Assembly (NCBI GenBank): GCA_036337295.1
Contig: JAYZEN010000007.1
Location: forward strand, 62,001-126,000
DNA from: Ketobacter sp036337295
GTDB lineage: Bacteria; Pseudomonadota; Gammaproteobacteria; Pseudomonadales; Ketobacteraceae
Direction: 5' to 3'
Length of the DNA stretch: 64,000 bases
Below the pieces are notes generated by a model. It was not told the DNA's origin and did no database searches. It saw nothing but the letters and a program-made list of their open reading frames with translations. How positions within the stretch are numbered: position 1 is the first letter of the stretch; each line of letters opens with the position of its first letter. Made by a program: the position numbers and the translations under genes. Below, piece by piece: positions 54,629-63,080 of this stretch.

Positions 54629-57538
54629 ATGTTCACCGTATCCAGCGCTGGGGCGCTGCGCTACTGCTTGGTATTTGTGTGGGTGCTGATGGGGCACTGC
54701 GCACTGGCGACGGCCGCGCTTAAAATCACTGATCCTGACGTTGAATCCGTGTCCATCGACGGCAATCATGTGAAGATCGAGTATTGGCGGGATGCCCATG
54801 GCGAATTGGCGCTGGAGGATGTCCTTCGCGGCAGTGGGTGGATGCCCTGGCAAGGTGGAATACCGCACTTCGGCTTTGACGCTGCCGGTTACTGGCTGCG
54901 ATTCACACTCGCCAATGCAACCCGCTCCGACATTGATGGCATTCTGGATGTGGCATTTGCCTCGCTGGATAGCATCGAAATTTTTGTCATACCCGGATTG
55001 TCACAGCAGGATTCCCGGCACTCTATCCGACACTATGTGATGGGGGATCGCCTGCCGTTTTCCCAACGCCCCATTCTGAATCGCTATTTCTCGGTGCCGC
55101 TCCCGCTTCTGGCCAACGCCAGAACCGAAGTGATCTTACGGGTGCAATCCGATAACACCCTGATGCTGCCCATGACCCTGTACCAGCGCCCGGCCTTCTA
55201 TCAACAGCGGCAGCGGGAGTTGATGGGGCATGGCCTGTACTTCGGTGTGCTGCTGGTGATGGTGTTGTACAACCTGTTTATTTATCTGAGCGTGCGGCAT
55301 ACCGCGTATTTGTACTATGCCGGATCGGTGGTGGGGGTGGCGTTGTTTATGGCGGCCCTGGAAGGGGTGGGCTTCCAGTACCTGTGGCCTGCTTTCCCTT
55401 CGATGAACCAGTGGATGCTGCTGGTCAGTGTGGGGTTGTACGGTGTCTGCGCCATGGCGTTTACCCAATCCCTCCTGCATCTGCGTTCGGCCAATCCCCG
55501 CTGCAATCAAGCGGTGCTGGTGTTGGCAGTTGCCTTTGCCTTTGCTGGCGTCAGTGTGTTTTGGGTGCCGTTCCAATGGGCCGCGTTGGCGTGTGCCGTC
55601 GTTTGTGTGGCCAGTGCCGTGGTGGGGGTGATGGTGGGGGTTACCACTTTACGGCGCGGGCAGATCGAAGCCCGTTACCACATACTGGCCAATAGTGTGA
55701 TTTTGGTGGGTGGTTTGGTCTTCCTGGCTCACAAGCAGGGGTGGCTGCCGCTCACCCGGCTGACCGATAACATATTGCAGATCGGCTTTATGTTTCTGGT
55801 GGTGTTATTTTCTTTCGCCCTGGCCGACCGCATCAATCAGGAGCGGCGCCAGCGTTTTGCAGCCCAGCGCCAGGCGCTGCGCAATGAGCAGCGGGCCCAC
55901 GATGAACACGAACGGTTTATGCAGGCGGAATACGAGGCCAAAGTGCATGAATTGAATGCCCAGCAGAGATTGTTTGAAGAGCAGGCGGAAAGCCGCGCCA
56001 AGAGTGAGTTTCTGGCCACCATGAGTCATGAGATCCGGACCCCTATGAACGGCGTGCTGGGGATGGCGGATCTGCTTACAGACACGCGACTGGACCCCCA
56101 GCAGAAACAATACCTGGATGTTATCCGCAAGTCGGGTAAGGCCTTACTCAAAACCATCAACGACATTCTCGACTATTCGAAGATCTCTGCCGGCAAAATG
56201 GAATTGGAGATCATTGAACTCAACATGGTTTCCCTGTGTGAAGAGGTGGCGTCTGAATTTCTGGCCAGAGCCAAACGCAAGCAGTTGGAATTCTATGTGA
56301 CCCTGGCACCGGAGCTGCCCGCGGGCGTGCAGGGCGACCCAACCCGGCTCAAACAGATCCTGCGCAACCTGCTCAACAATGCGTTCAAATTCACGGACCA
56401 GGGACGGGTGTGTTTGCATGTCAGGCTGGAGCGGGAGACCCAGAATCCGCACCACCGGCGCCTGGTCTTCGAGGTTCAGGACACAGGGACAGGCATTGCG
56501 GCGGATAAACTGGACACGCTGTTCAAGCCCTTTGTGGAGGAAGAGGTGTCCTATACCCGGCAGGCCGGGGGAGCCGGGTTGGGGCTCACCATCAGTCAAT
56601 ATCTGGCGGGGTTGATGGAGGGCAAAATTCAGGTGGAGAGCGTGCCCGGGAAGGGCAGTTGCTTTCGGCTGGTGGTGGCCTGCAAGGCCGGCCCTGGTCC
56701 GCTCCTGGGGCATAAGCTGCCTCAATCCCTGCAGGGCCAGCGCATTCTGATGACCGGTGGAGCGCATCAGTATCAACAAGACATGGCGGAATTTCTCCGC
56801 TACTGCGGTGCTCAGGTACAGGTGGAAACCCACTCCGAAACGGCCCTGAGCCGGCTACAGACGTTTACCGCGCCAGCGTTTAGCCTGGCGATTGTCGACC
56901 TGGCCTTTGCCAAACGGGTGCAACACAGCGCCCTGAGGGAACTTGCCCCCATGTTGTGTCTGGCCCCCTTCGGCTGGGCCCCGGTGGGGGAGGAGGTCGA
57001 TCAGTTCATCAGCTGGCACTGGATGACCCGGCCACTGGTGATCCAGCAGGTTCACCCAATCGTGGTGGGCCTGATTCAGGGCACCCACCACACTGTTGCT
57101 TCCCAGCCTTTATCTCCCAGATCCAGCACCGGGCGTTATGAGGGGCGGCGCGTGCTGGTGGCAGAGGATAACCACGTCAACCAGCTGGTGGTGTCCAGAA
57201 TGCTGGACAAACTGGGGGTGGCCCATGATCTGGTGTCCCACGGGCGGGAGGCGCTGGAACGCCTGACCCGGGACTACCAGGCCTACGATCTGGTGCTGAT
57301 GGATTGTGAGATGCCGGTAATGGACGGATTCGATGCCACCCGGGGCTTTCGGCAGCAGGAATCCAAGCTGCATCGGGCCCATAAGCCGGTGATCGCCCTT
57401 ACGGCCCACGTGCTGCAGGAGGAGCGTCAGAAAGCCCGCAGTGCCGGGATGGATGAGGTGCTCAGCAAACCCCTGGAATTCCGGGCTCTGGAAGCGCTGA
57501 TGGAGCGATATTTCACGGCAACCGGTAAAGCTGTTTAG
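54629..57538 (+). CDS. 7TMR-DISM hybrid sensor kinase with C-terminal receiver
   Basis: This 969-aa protein (a GTG at 54602 would add nine residues) has a signal peptide, an extracellular DISM domain and seven helices (GLYFGVLLVMVLYNLFIYL). A coiled coil leads to HisKA with His467 (TMSHEIRTPMNG), then an ATPase domain (NNLLNNAFKF; GGAGLGLTIS). A degenerate receiver follows (about 700-810; lacks the N-terminal acidic pair and the MP after its Asp). The true receiver has Asp892 in LVLMDCEMPVMDG. It starts shortly after the GlxA gene on the same strand. No HPt domain is visible. Confidence 0.92.
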   Translation: MFTVSSAGALRYCLVFVWVLMGHCALATAALKITDPDVESVSIDGNHVKIEYWRDAHGELALEDVLRGSGWMPWQGGIPHFGFDAAGYWLRFTLANATRSDIDGILDVAFASLDSIEIFVIPGLSQQDSRHSIRHYVMGDRLPFSQRPILNRYFSVPLPLLANARTEVILRVQSDNTLMLPMTLYQRPAFYQQRQRELMGHGLYFGVLLVMVLYNLFIYLSVRHTAYLYYAGSVVGVALFMAALEGVGFQYLWPAFPSMNQWMLLVSVGLYGVCAMAFTQSLLHLRSANPRCNQAVLVLAVAFAFAGVSVFWVPFQWAALACAVVCVASAVVGVMVGVTTLRRGQIEARYHILANSVILVGGLVFLAHKQGWLPLTRLTDNILQIGFMFLVVLFSFALADRINQERRQRFAAQRQALRNEQRAHDEHERFMQAEYEAKVHELNAQQRLFEEQAESRAKSEFLATMSHEIRTPMNGVLGMADLLTDTRLDPQQKQYLDVIRKSGKALLKTINDILDYSKISAGKMELEIIELNMVSLCEEVASEFLARAKRKQLEFYVTLAPELPAGVQGDPTRLKQILRNLLNNAFKFTDQGRVCLHVRLERETQNPHHRRLVFEVQDTGTGIAADKLDTLFKPFVEEEVSYTRQAGGAGLGLTISQYLAGLMEGKIQVESVPGKGSCFRLVVACKAGPGPLLGHKLPQSLQGQRILMTGGAHQYQQDMAEFLRYCGAQVQVETHSETALSRLQTFTAPAFSLAIVDLAFAKRVQHSALRELAPMLCLAPFGWAPVGEEVDQFISWHWMTRPLVIQQVHPIVVGLIQGTHHTVASQPLSPRSSTGRYEGRRVLVAEDNHVNQLVVSRMLDKLGVAHDLVSHGREALERLTRDYQAYDLVLMDCEMPVMDGFDATRGFRQQESKLHRAHKPVIALTAHVLQEERQKARSAGMDEVLSKPLEFRALEALMERYFTATGKAV

Positions 57539-57621
57539 ATTGGCTGGATACTGGGTCCATTGCCCGGTAAAATACGCGCCTTTCGACCTCAATAGCGTAT
57601 ATTCCCGGAAAGCCGAAGCCC

Positions 57622-58717
57622 ATGGAAATCAATCCAATACTTAATAAAATCAAAGACCTTCAAACGCGCGGTGACGCGTTGAGGGGGTATCTTTGACTTC
57701 GATCTGAAATGTGAACGTCTGGATGAAGTCAATCGCGAACTGGAAGACCCCAACATTTGGAATGACCCGGAGCGGGCTCAGGAGTTGGGACGGGAGCGGG
57801 TCTCCCTGGATCAGACTGTTACCACACTGAAGAATCTCAAGTCCGGCGTCAGTGATCTGGCTGAATTGCTGGAGATGGCTGTGGAAGAGAACGACGAAGC
57901 CTCGGTGCAGGAAGTGGAAACCGAGCTGGACAAGCTGGAAGCGGACGTGGCCCGCCTGGAGTTCCTGCGCATGTTCTCCGGCCCGATGGACGCCAACAAC
58001 TGCTACCTGGACATTCAGGCCGGCTCTGGCGGCACCGAAGCCCAGGACTGGGCCAACATCCTGCTGCGCATGTTCTTGCGTTGGGGTGAACGGTCTGGCT
58101 TTAAAACTGAATTGATTGAAGTCTCCGATGGCGAAGTGGCGGGCATCAAAAGTGCCACCATTCATTTTCAGGGCGAATACGCCTACGGCTGGCTCAAAAC
58201 CGAAACCGGTGTGCACCGACTGGTGCGTAAATCCCCCTTCGATTCCGGTAACCGTCGCCATACCTCGTTTGCCTCCGTATTCGTTTCCCCCGAGATCGAC
58301 GACAACATCGACATCGAGATCAACCCGGCGGATCTGCGCATCGACGTCTACCGGGCCAGCGGTGCCGGTGGTCAGCACGTAAACCGGACCGAATCAGCGG
58401 TGCGCATCACGCACCTGCCCTCGGGCATCGTCACCCAGTGCCAGAACGATCGTTCCCAGCACAAAAACAAAGATCAGGCCATGAAGCAGTTGCGGGCGAA
58501 ACTGTACGAAATGGAAATCCAGAAACAGAACGCGGAAAAGCAAGCCATGGAAGACGCCAAGTCCGACATCGGCTGGGGCAGCCAGATCCGTTCTTATGTG
58601 CTGGACCAGTCCCGGATCAAGGACCTGCGCACCGGCGTGGAAAGCTCCAACCCCAACGCTGTGCTGGATGGGGATCTGGATCAGTTTATTGAAGCCAGTT
58701 TGAAAGCTGGGCTGTAA
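57622..58717 (+). CDS. prfB: Peptide chain release factor 2 (programmed +1 frameshift)
   Basis: RF2 terminates at UGA and UAA. The ATG at 57622 opens a 24-codon frame ending at TGA 57694-57696 in the classic site AGGGGG TAT CTT TGA C. The ribosome shifts +1 at CTT T and continues from 57695 to 58717, giving about 364 aa. The product has SPFDSGNRRHTSF, corresponding to the RF2 tripeptide anticodon region, and GAGGQHVNRTESA with the catalytic GGQ. The shift lets RF2 levels autoregulate. This is a functional frameshift, not an assembly error. Confidence 0.97.
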
Positions 58718-58735
58718 CCAATTTAAGGCATCACC

Positions 58736-60235
58736 ATGACAGACAAGCAAAAGCAAACACCTGTGGAACAGGACGAAAACAAACTCATCGCCGAGCGCCG
58801 GGCCAAACTGGACAGCAAGCGGGAGAAGGGGAATGCCTTCCCCAACGGGTTCCGCCGTGAGCACTATTGCGGTGATCTGCAGGCAGCCTATGGCGACAAA
58901 ACCAAACCGGAACTGGAAGAACTGGCGGTGCCGGTGAAGGTGGCAGGTCGCGTCATGTTGAACCGCGGTGCCTTCATCGTGATTCAGGATATGAGTGGTC
59001 GCATCCAGTTGTACGTGGATCGCAAAAGCCTGGCCAAAGACGTGTTGGACGATATCAAAACCTGGGATCTCGGCGACATCGTTGGCGTTACCGGTACCCT
59101 GCAGAAATCCGGCAAAGGGGATCTGTATGTGCACATCGAAACCTGCGAACACCTGGTGAAATCCCTGCGCCCGCTGCCGGACAAGCACAAGGGCCTGGCC
59201 GACCAGGAGATGCGCTACCGTCAGCGTTATGTGGATCTGATTGTGAACGAAGACGTGCGCGAAACCTTCCGTGTACGTTCCGCCGTGGTGGAAGGCATTC
59301 GCGACTACCTGCGTACCCGCGGTTACCTGGAAGTGGAAACCCCTATGATGCAGGTGATTCCCGGCGGTGCCTCGGCGCGTCCGTTTGTGACTTTCCACAA
59401 CTCCCTGGATATGGAACTGTTCCTGCGTATTGCGCCGGAGCTGTATCTGAAACGGCTGGTGGTGGGTGGTTTTGAGCGTGTGTTCGAAATCAACCGCAAC
59501 TTCCGCAACGAAGGCCTCTCCACTCGCCACAATCCGGAATTCACTATGGTGGAGTTCTATCAGGCCTACGCCGATTACAAAGACCTGATGGATTTAACCG
59601 AGGACATGCTGCGCACCATCGCCCTGGACGTGCTGGGTAAAACCGACGTGGAATACCAGGGTGAAACCTATGACTTCGGATCGCCGTTCACCCGCATGTC
59701 GGTGTTTGATTCCATCCTGCATTACAATCCGGATCTGACCGCCGCGGACCTGCAAACCATCGAAGCGGCGACCGCTGTGTGCAAGAAGCTCAACATCGAT
59801 GTCAAACCCAGCTACGGTCTGGGCAAACTGCAGATCGAGATCTTTGAGGAAACGGTAGAGCACCGGTTGAAGAACCCCACCTTCATCACCGAGTACCCCA
59901 CGGAAGTGTCTCCGTTGGCCCGTCGCAGCGACGCCAACCCCTTTGTGACCGACCGCTTCGAGTTTTTTGTGGGCGGGCGTGAGCTGGCCAATGGCTTTTC
60001 GGAACTGAATGACCCCGAAGATCAGGCCGAGCGCTTCCGCAAGCAGGTGGAAGAGAAAGACGCAGGCGACGATGAAGCCATGCACTTCGATGCGGACTAC
60101 ATCGCGGCGCTGGAGTACGGCATGCCTCCCACCGCCGGTGAAGGCATCGGTATTGATCGTCTGGTGATGCTGTTTACCGACTCGCCTTCCATCCGCGATG
60201 TCATTCTGTTCCCCCATATGCGGCCCCAGGGGTAA
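58736..60235 (+). CDS. lysS: Lysyl-tRNA synthetase (class II)
   Basis: LysS charges tRNA-Lys. The 499-aa product has an N-terminal OB anticodon-binding domain (VKVAGRVMLNRGAFIVIQDM) and the class II catalytic core. Core motifs are FEINRNFRNEGLSTRHNPEF and GEGIGIDRLVMLFTDSP (motif 3). It follows prfB by 18 bp, the same gene order as in E. coli, so the two are likely co-transcribed. Confidence 0.97.
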   Translation: MTDKQKQTPVEQDENKLIAERRAKLDSKREKGNAFPNGFRREHYCGDLQAAYGDKTKPELEELAVPVKVAGRVMLNRGAFIVIQDMSGRIQLYVDRKSLAKDVLDDIKTWDLGDIVGVTGTLQKSGKGDLYVHIETCEHLVKSLRPLPDKHKGLADQEMRYRQRYVDLIVNEDVRETFRVRSAVVEGIRDYLRTRGYLEVETPMMQVIPGGASARPFVTFHNSLDMELFLRIAPELYLKRLVVGGFERVFEINRNFRNEGLSTRHNPEFTMVEFYQAYADYKDLMDLTEDMLRTIALDVLGKTDVEYQGETYDFGSPFTRMSVFDSILHYNPDLTAADLQTIEAATAVCKKLNIDVKPSYGLGKLQIEIFEETVEHRLKNPTFITEYPTEVSPLARRSDANPFVTDRFEFFVGGRELANGFSELNDPEDQAERFRKQVEEKDAGDDEAMHFDADYIAALEYGMPPTAGEGIGIDRLVMLFTDSPSIRDVILFPHMRPQG

Positions 60236-60298
60236 CCCCGGGGTGCCCTGCGGGTTTTGCCGAGCATTCTCCTGACCTTTTTCTGCTACCCTTAAGGG

Positions 60299-60886
60299 AT
60301 GAGAGAGCTTCGGCAAAACCCGCTTATACCCGCCATCCTCACCCAGTTGCGTCGGAACCTGCACACCGTGCCAGCGACGCCTTTCGGCATTCACCATCTG
60401 TTGGCCAGCCTGTCCCAGCACCCCTGCCTGGCGCAGCTGGATGATCACAGTGAGCTGAGCCTGTTCAAGAAAAACTTCCTGTTAATGAACGGCCTGTATC
60501 AACTGCAGGGTTCATTGTGGGATGAGGAGCGACTGAGTCTACAGATCGCTCCCCTGGATATACGCCTTCACAGCGCGCAGCCGACACATTCAAGCCAACG
60601 TCTTCCAGAGCCAGATGACCCCATGCGGGAATACTATCTGGACTGGAGCCACTATCATGAGACCACTCGTGAGGATGTGGTGGCGCTGTTGCAGGGGTTC
60701 TGGCACCGACTGGAGGGGGATGAACGCAGGCAGGCCCTGGTCACACTGGCGTTGGGGGAGGGGGCTTCAGCCACGGACATCAAACAGCGCTATCAACGGC
60801 TGGCCCGCCAGCACCATCCGGACCGGGGGGGCGATCAGGCCCGTTTTATGGAGATCCGGGCGGCTTATGAACTGTTGCGGTGCTGA
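60299..60886 (+). CDS. DnaJ-related co-chaperone-like protein
   Basis: This 195-aa protein has a C-terminal J domain (about residues 140-195): GASATDIKQRYQRLARQHHP with the HPD motif that stimulates DnaK. The N-terminal 110 residues belong to the DNAJ-related type, with LFKKNFLLMNGLYQLQG. There is no Gly/Phe or zinc-finger region, so it is probably a specialised adaptor delivering unknown clients to DnaK. ATG 60299 has AAGG very close upstream. It is followed by the terminator shared with the convergent cold-shock gene. Confidence 0.85.
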   Translation: MRELRQNPLIPAILTQLRRNLHTVPATPFGIHHLLASLSQHPCLAQLDDHSELSLFKKNFLLMNGLYQLQGSLWDEERLSLQIAPLDIRLHSAQPTHSSQRLPEPDDPMREYYLDWSHYHETTREDVVALLQGFWHRLEGDERRQALVTLALGEGASATDIKQRYQRLARQHHPDRGGDQARFMEIRAAYELLRC

Positions 60887-60923
60887 AGTGACGGGTCCCT
60901 GCTGCCCAAATCAGTTTAAGCAG

Positions 60924-60956
60924 GCATAAAAAAAGCAGGCTCAGGAGCCTGCTTTT
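60924..60956. terminator. Bidirectional terminator between the DnaJ-like and cold-shock genes
   Basis: aaaagcaggct and agcctgctttt form an 11-bp stem around cagg. On the minus strand it is followed by a run of eight or so T, so it mainly terminates the cold-shock gene. Confidence 0.9.
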
Positions 60957-60981
60957 CTGGATCTGATTCTAGAAGACTAGA

Positions 60982-61188
60982 TTAGATCGCAACGATGTTC
61001 TCAGCCTGAGGACCTTTCTGGCCCTGAGTTACTGTGAACTGAACGCGCTGACCTTCAGTCAGGGTACGGAAACCGGAACCTTGAATTGCGCTGAAGTGTG
61101 CGAACACGTCGGGGCCGTTATCCTGTTCGATGAAGCCGAAACCTTTGCTTTCGTTGAACCATTTAACGGTACCAGTAGTAGTTGACAT
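60982..61188 (-). CDS. Cold-shock protein (CspA family)
   Basis: This 68-aa single cold-shock domain has RNP1 (KGFGFIEQ) and RNP2 (VFAHFSAI), the surface that binds single-stranded RNA and DNA. The start MSTTTGTVKWFNESKGFGFI is typical. It acts as an RNA chaperone. A long leader of about 150 nt and a promoter with TTGACA upstream suggest post-transcriptional temperature control, as for E. coli cspA. The exact paralog (A, D, E) cannot be told. Confidence 0.96.
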   Translation of the reverse strand: MSTTTGTVKWFNESKGFGFIEQDNGPDVFAHFSAIQGSGFRTLTEGQRVQFTVTQGQKGPQAENIVAI

Positions 61189-61345
61189 AGTCTTATCCTA
61201 TTTAAACATTTGTAGATTTGCCTTATCAGGGCGGTTTAGCTGAGAAGAGATGGTGTTACTTATGATTAAAAGGACGAGGTTCTACTGATGGGACTTCGTA
61301 ACGATTGAACATAAATATCTAGCCGTACTTTCCTAGCTACCGTTG

Positions 61346-61373
61346 AGCATATACGGATTAGGGGGAATGTCAA
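61346..61373 (-). promoter_or_regulatory. Promoter of the cold-shock gene with long 5' leader
   Basis: On the minus strand, TTGACA (61373-61368) and TATGCT (61351-61346) are spaced by 16 bp. The start point would fall near 61339, giving a leader of about 150 nt before the ATG, the size typical of cold-inducible csp mRNAs. The leader (61189-61340) contains no ORF. Confidence 0.7.
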
Positions 61374-61472
61374 CGATTCAATTCAGGGGCAGTGAGGCAC
61401 TCCTGTGGTGCATATATGAAAGTGCTGTAACATTGGCAGAAATACGATAGCAATCAACGGGATGAATGCACC

Positions 61473-62192
61473 ATGAAGGGCATTGAAAACCCCTACGACC
61501 AGCTTGGCCATCGCATGCTGACGGCGTCTGGATTGAATATGCAGGCCGTGTTCCGGGTGGCCAGGTTGCCGCCCGCCCTGCGCCAGTCGTTGGCAGGCCT
61601 TTTGGAAGACGACGCCGACACCGGTTCGTTGTTGCTGTTGGGCAATGGTGGTGGTGATTTCTGGCGGGCCTTGCCCCCTGACTCATGGGTCCATCCCAAT
61701 CCACTGGACCATCGCTCCCAACAGGTGGCCATCGCCTATCTGGAGCAGGTCTATCCCGGGCGACGTTATCGGGTTCTTTATCCTTCCAGCCTGGCGGTGG
61801 GGTTGCAGCAGCTGGGTCGGCTGGCGGGTTGGCATGGGGATTCCCCGCTCAAGCTGGGAATCAATCCGGTGTTCGGGTTGTGGTACGCCTATCGGGCCTT
61901 GTTGTGGGTAGAGGGGGCACTGCCGGGGACGACATCCCCTGTGTTCGACTCGCCCTGTGATCAGTGCGTCAGCCGCGAGTGTATCCAGCACTGTCCGGCG
62001 GATGCGTTGTCGGATTCGAGTCGCTATCTGCAGCGCTGTGTCGATTACCGCCTGGCGGCCGAGTCCGCTTGTCAATCCAATTGCCTGGCGCGCTTGCATT
62101 GCCCGGTGGCTCCTGAGCAGCGCTATTCCGCAGAGCAGATCCAGTATCACTACGCCCAGTCCTACGAAACGCTGGTGCGTTGGCGTCAATGA
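61473..62192 (+). CDS. Iron-sulfur protein with C-terminal ferredoxin-type Cys cluster (QueG-like fold remnant)
   Basis: This 239-aa protein has a C-terminal 4Fe-4S-like pattern: CDQCVSRECIQHCPADAL, then CVDYRLAAESACQSNC and ARLHCPV. The overall look (a globular N-terminus with YPSSLAVGLQQLGRL and GINPVFGLWYAYRALL, then Fe-S Cys) recalls the C-terminal part of epoxyqueuosine reductase. The cobalamin-binding region of that enzyme is not evident. It is probably a redox protein of unknown substrate. It lies alone between the cold-shock gene promoter and the slyD-like gene. Confidence 0.7.
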   Translation: MKGIENPYDQLGHRMLTASGLNMQAVFRVARLPPALRQSLAGLLEDDADTGSLLLLGNGGGDFWRALPPDSWVHPNPLDHRSQQVAIAYLEQVYPGRRYRVLYPSSLAVGLQQLGRLAGWHGDSPLKLGINPVFGLWYAYRALLWVEGALPGTTSPVFDSPCDQCVSRECIQHCPADALSDSSRYLQRCVDYRLAAESACQSNCLARLHCPVAPEQRYSAEQIQYHYAQSYETLVRWRQ

Positions 62193-62322
62193 GGGCTTTT
62201 TGTTTCATTGGGTCAACGCTGTTAAAATGTTTCGAATTCCGCGATCTCGCGGTAATTGCGAGGTTTGATGTGACTTCCCCAGTTGTTTCAGGCGTCGAAA
62301 ATTCATCTATTGAAAGAGAGGA

Positions 62323-62787
62323 ATGAGTATGGAGATCCAGAAAGGCCGGGTAGTCGGAATGCATTACACATTGCGCAATGAGGAAGGTGAAATCATTGAC
62401 ACCTCGGAAGGGCGTGAGCCGTTGATGTTCCTGCAGGGGTTCGGCAACATCATCCCCGGTTTGGAATCTGAGCTGGAAGGCAAAAAACTGGGTGATGCAC
62501 TGGACGTGGTGGTGGAGCCGGAAAATGGCTACGGCGTGCGTCACGAGCAGTTGATCCAGAAGGTGCCCCGCGAAGCGTTCCAGGTGGACGAACTGCAGGT
62601 GGGTATGCAATTCCAGGCGCAGACCGAGCAGGGCCCTGTTCCGATCCGTGTGGTCGAGATCGAAGATCAGGAAGTGACGATTGACGGCAACCACGAACTG
62701 GCGGGTGTGCGCCTGCATTTCTCCGTCAGCATTGAATCCGTGCGGGATGCTTCCGAAGAGGAACTGGCTCACGGACATGTGCATTGA
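62323..62787 (+). CDS. FKBP-type peptidyl-prolyl isomerase, SlyD-like
   Basis: This 154-aa protein has the FKBP core KGRVVGMHYTLRNEEGEIID and an insert-in-flap region. Key segments are GFGNIIPGLESELEGKKLGD, ENGYGVRHEQLIQKVPR and GNHELAGVRLHFSVSI. It speeds prolyl bond rotation and acts as a chaperone. The C-terminal His-rich metal tail of E. coli SlyD is reduced to HGHVH. ATG 62323 follows GAGAGGA. A strong terminator follows. Confidence 0.92.
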   Translation: MSMEIQKGRVVGMHYTLRNEEGEIIDTSEGREPLMFLQGFGNIIPGLESELEGKKLGDALDVVVEPENGYGVRHEQLIQKVPREAFQVDELQVGMQFQAQTEQGPVPIRVVEIEDQEVTIDGNHELAGVRLHFSVSIESVRDASEEELAHGHVH

Positions 62788-62806
62788 TCCCTCGCATTGA
62801 ATGCTG

Positions 62807-62837
62807 AAAAAGCCCGGCCACTGTGCCGGGCTTTTTT
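62807..62837 (+). terminator. Intrinsic terminator of the slyD-like gene
   Basis: agcccggc and gccgggct form an 8-bp GC-rich stem extended by A-T pairs, followed by a six-T run. Confidence 0.92.
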
Positions 62838-63010
62838 GTTCTGGCAGCAGCAACTCATAATCCGCAGTTATAGTCTTAGAGAAACATACTCTAGCAAATC
62901 ACCCGGTCTAAACCCTCGTTATTTCATTCTGAACCTATACTCACAAGAACTGCCTGACTCACACGATACACCTGTGGTTCACGTCGTTCTCGTTTAAGAG
63001 GGCCGATTGC

Positions 63011-63052
63011 GTAGAACAGGTTGGGTAGAGCAGGTTGTGTAAAGCAGTACCG
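63011..63052. repeat. 14-bp tandem repeat, two good copies and one degraded
   Basis: gtagaacaggttgg and gtagagcaggttgt follow each other directly, with a third, weaker copy starting gtaaagcag. The array precedes the esterase gene. Between the slyD terminator and this array (62838-63010) no gene is visible. Confidence 0.75.
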
Positions 63053-63080
63053 TAAGTTTCAACGGAATTGGTGTGTTGTT

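Noticed and set aside
57622..57784. prfB as a pseudogene or sequencing error
   Set aside because: The sequence at the break is the exact programmed frameshift site of RF2, and the N-terminal peptide fits the family.
62838..63010. Small coding gene between slyD and the esterase
   Set aside because: The open frames there lack a ribosome-binding site and run through the terminator; no similarity was recognised.
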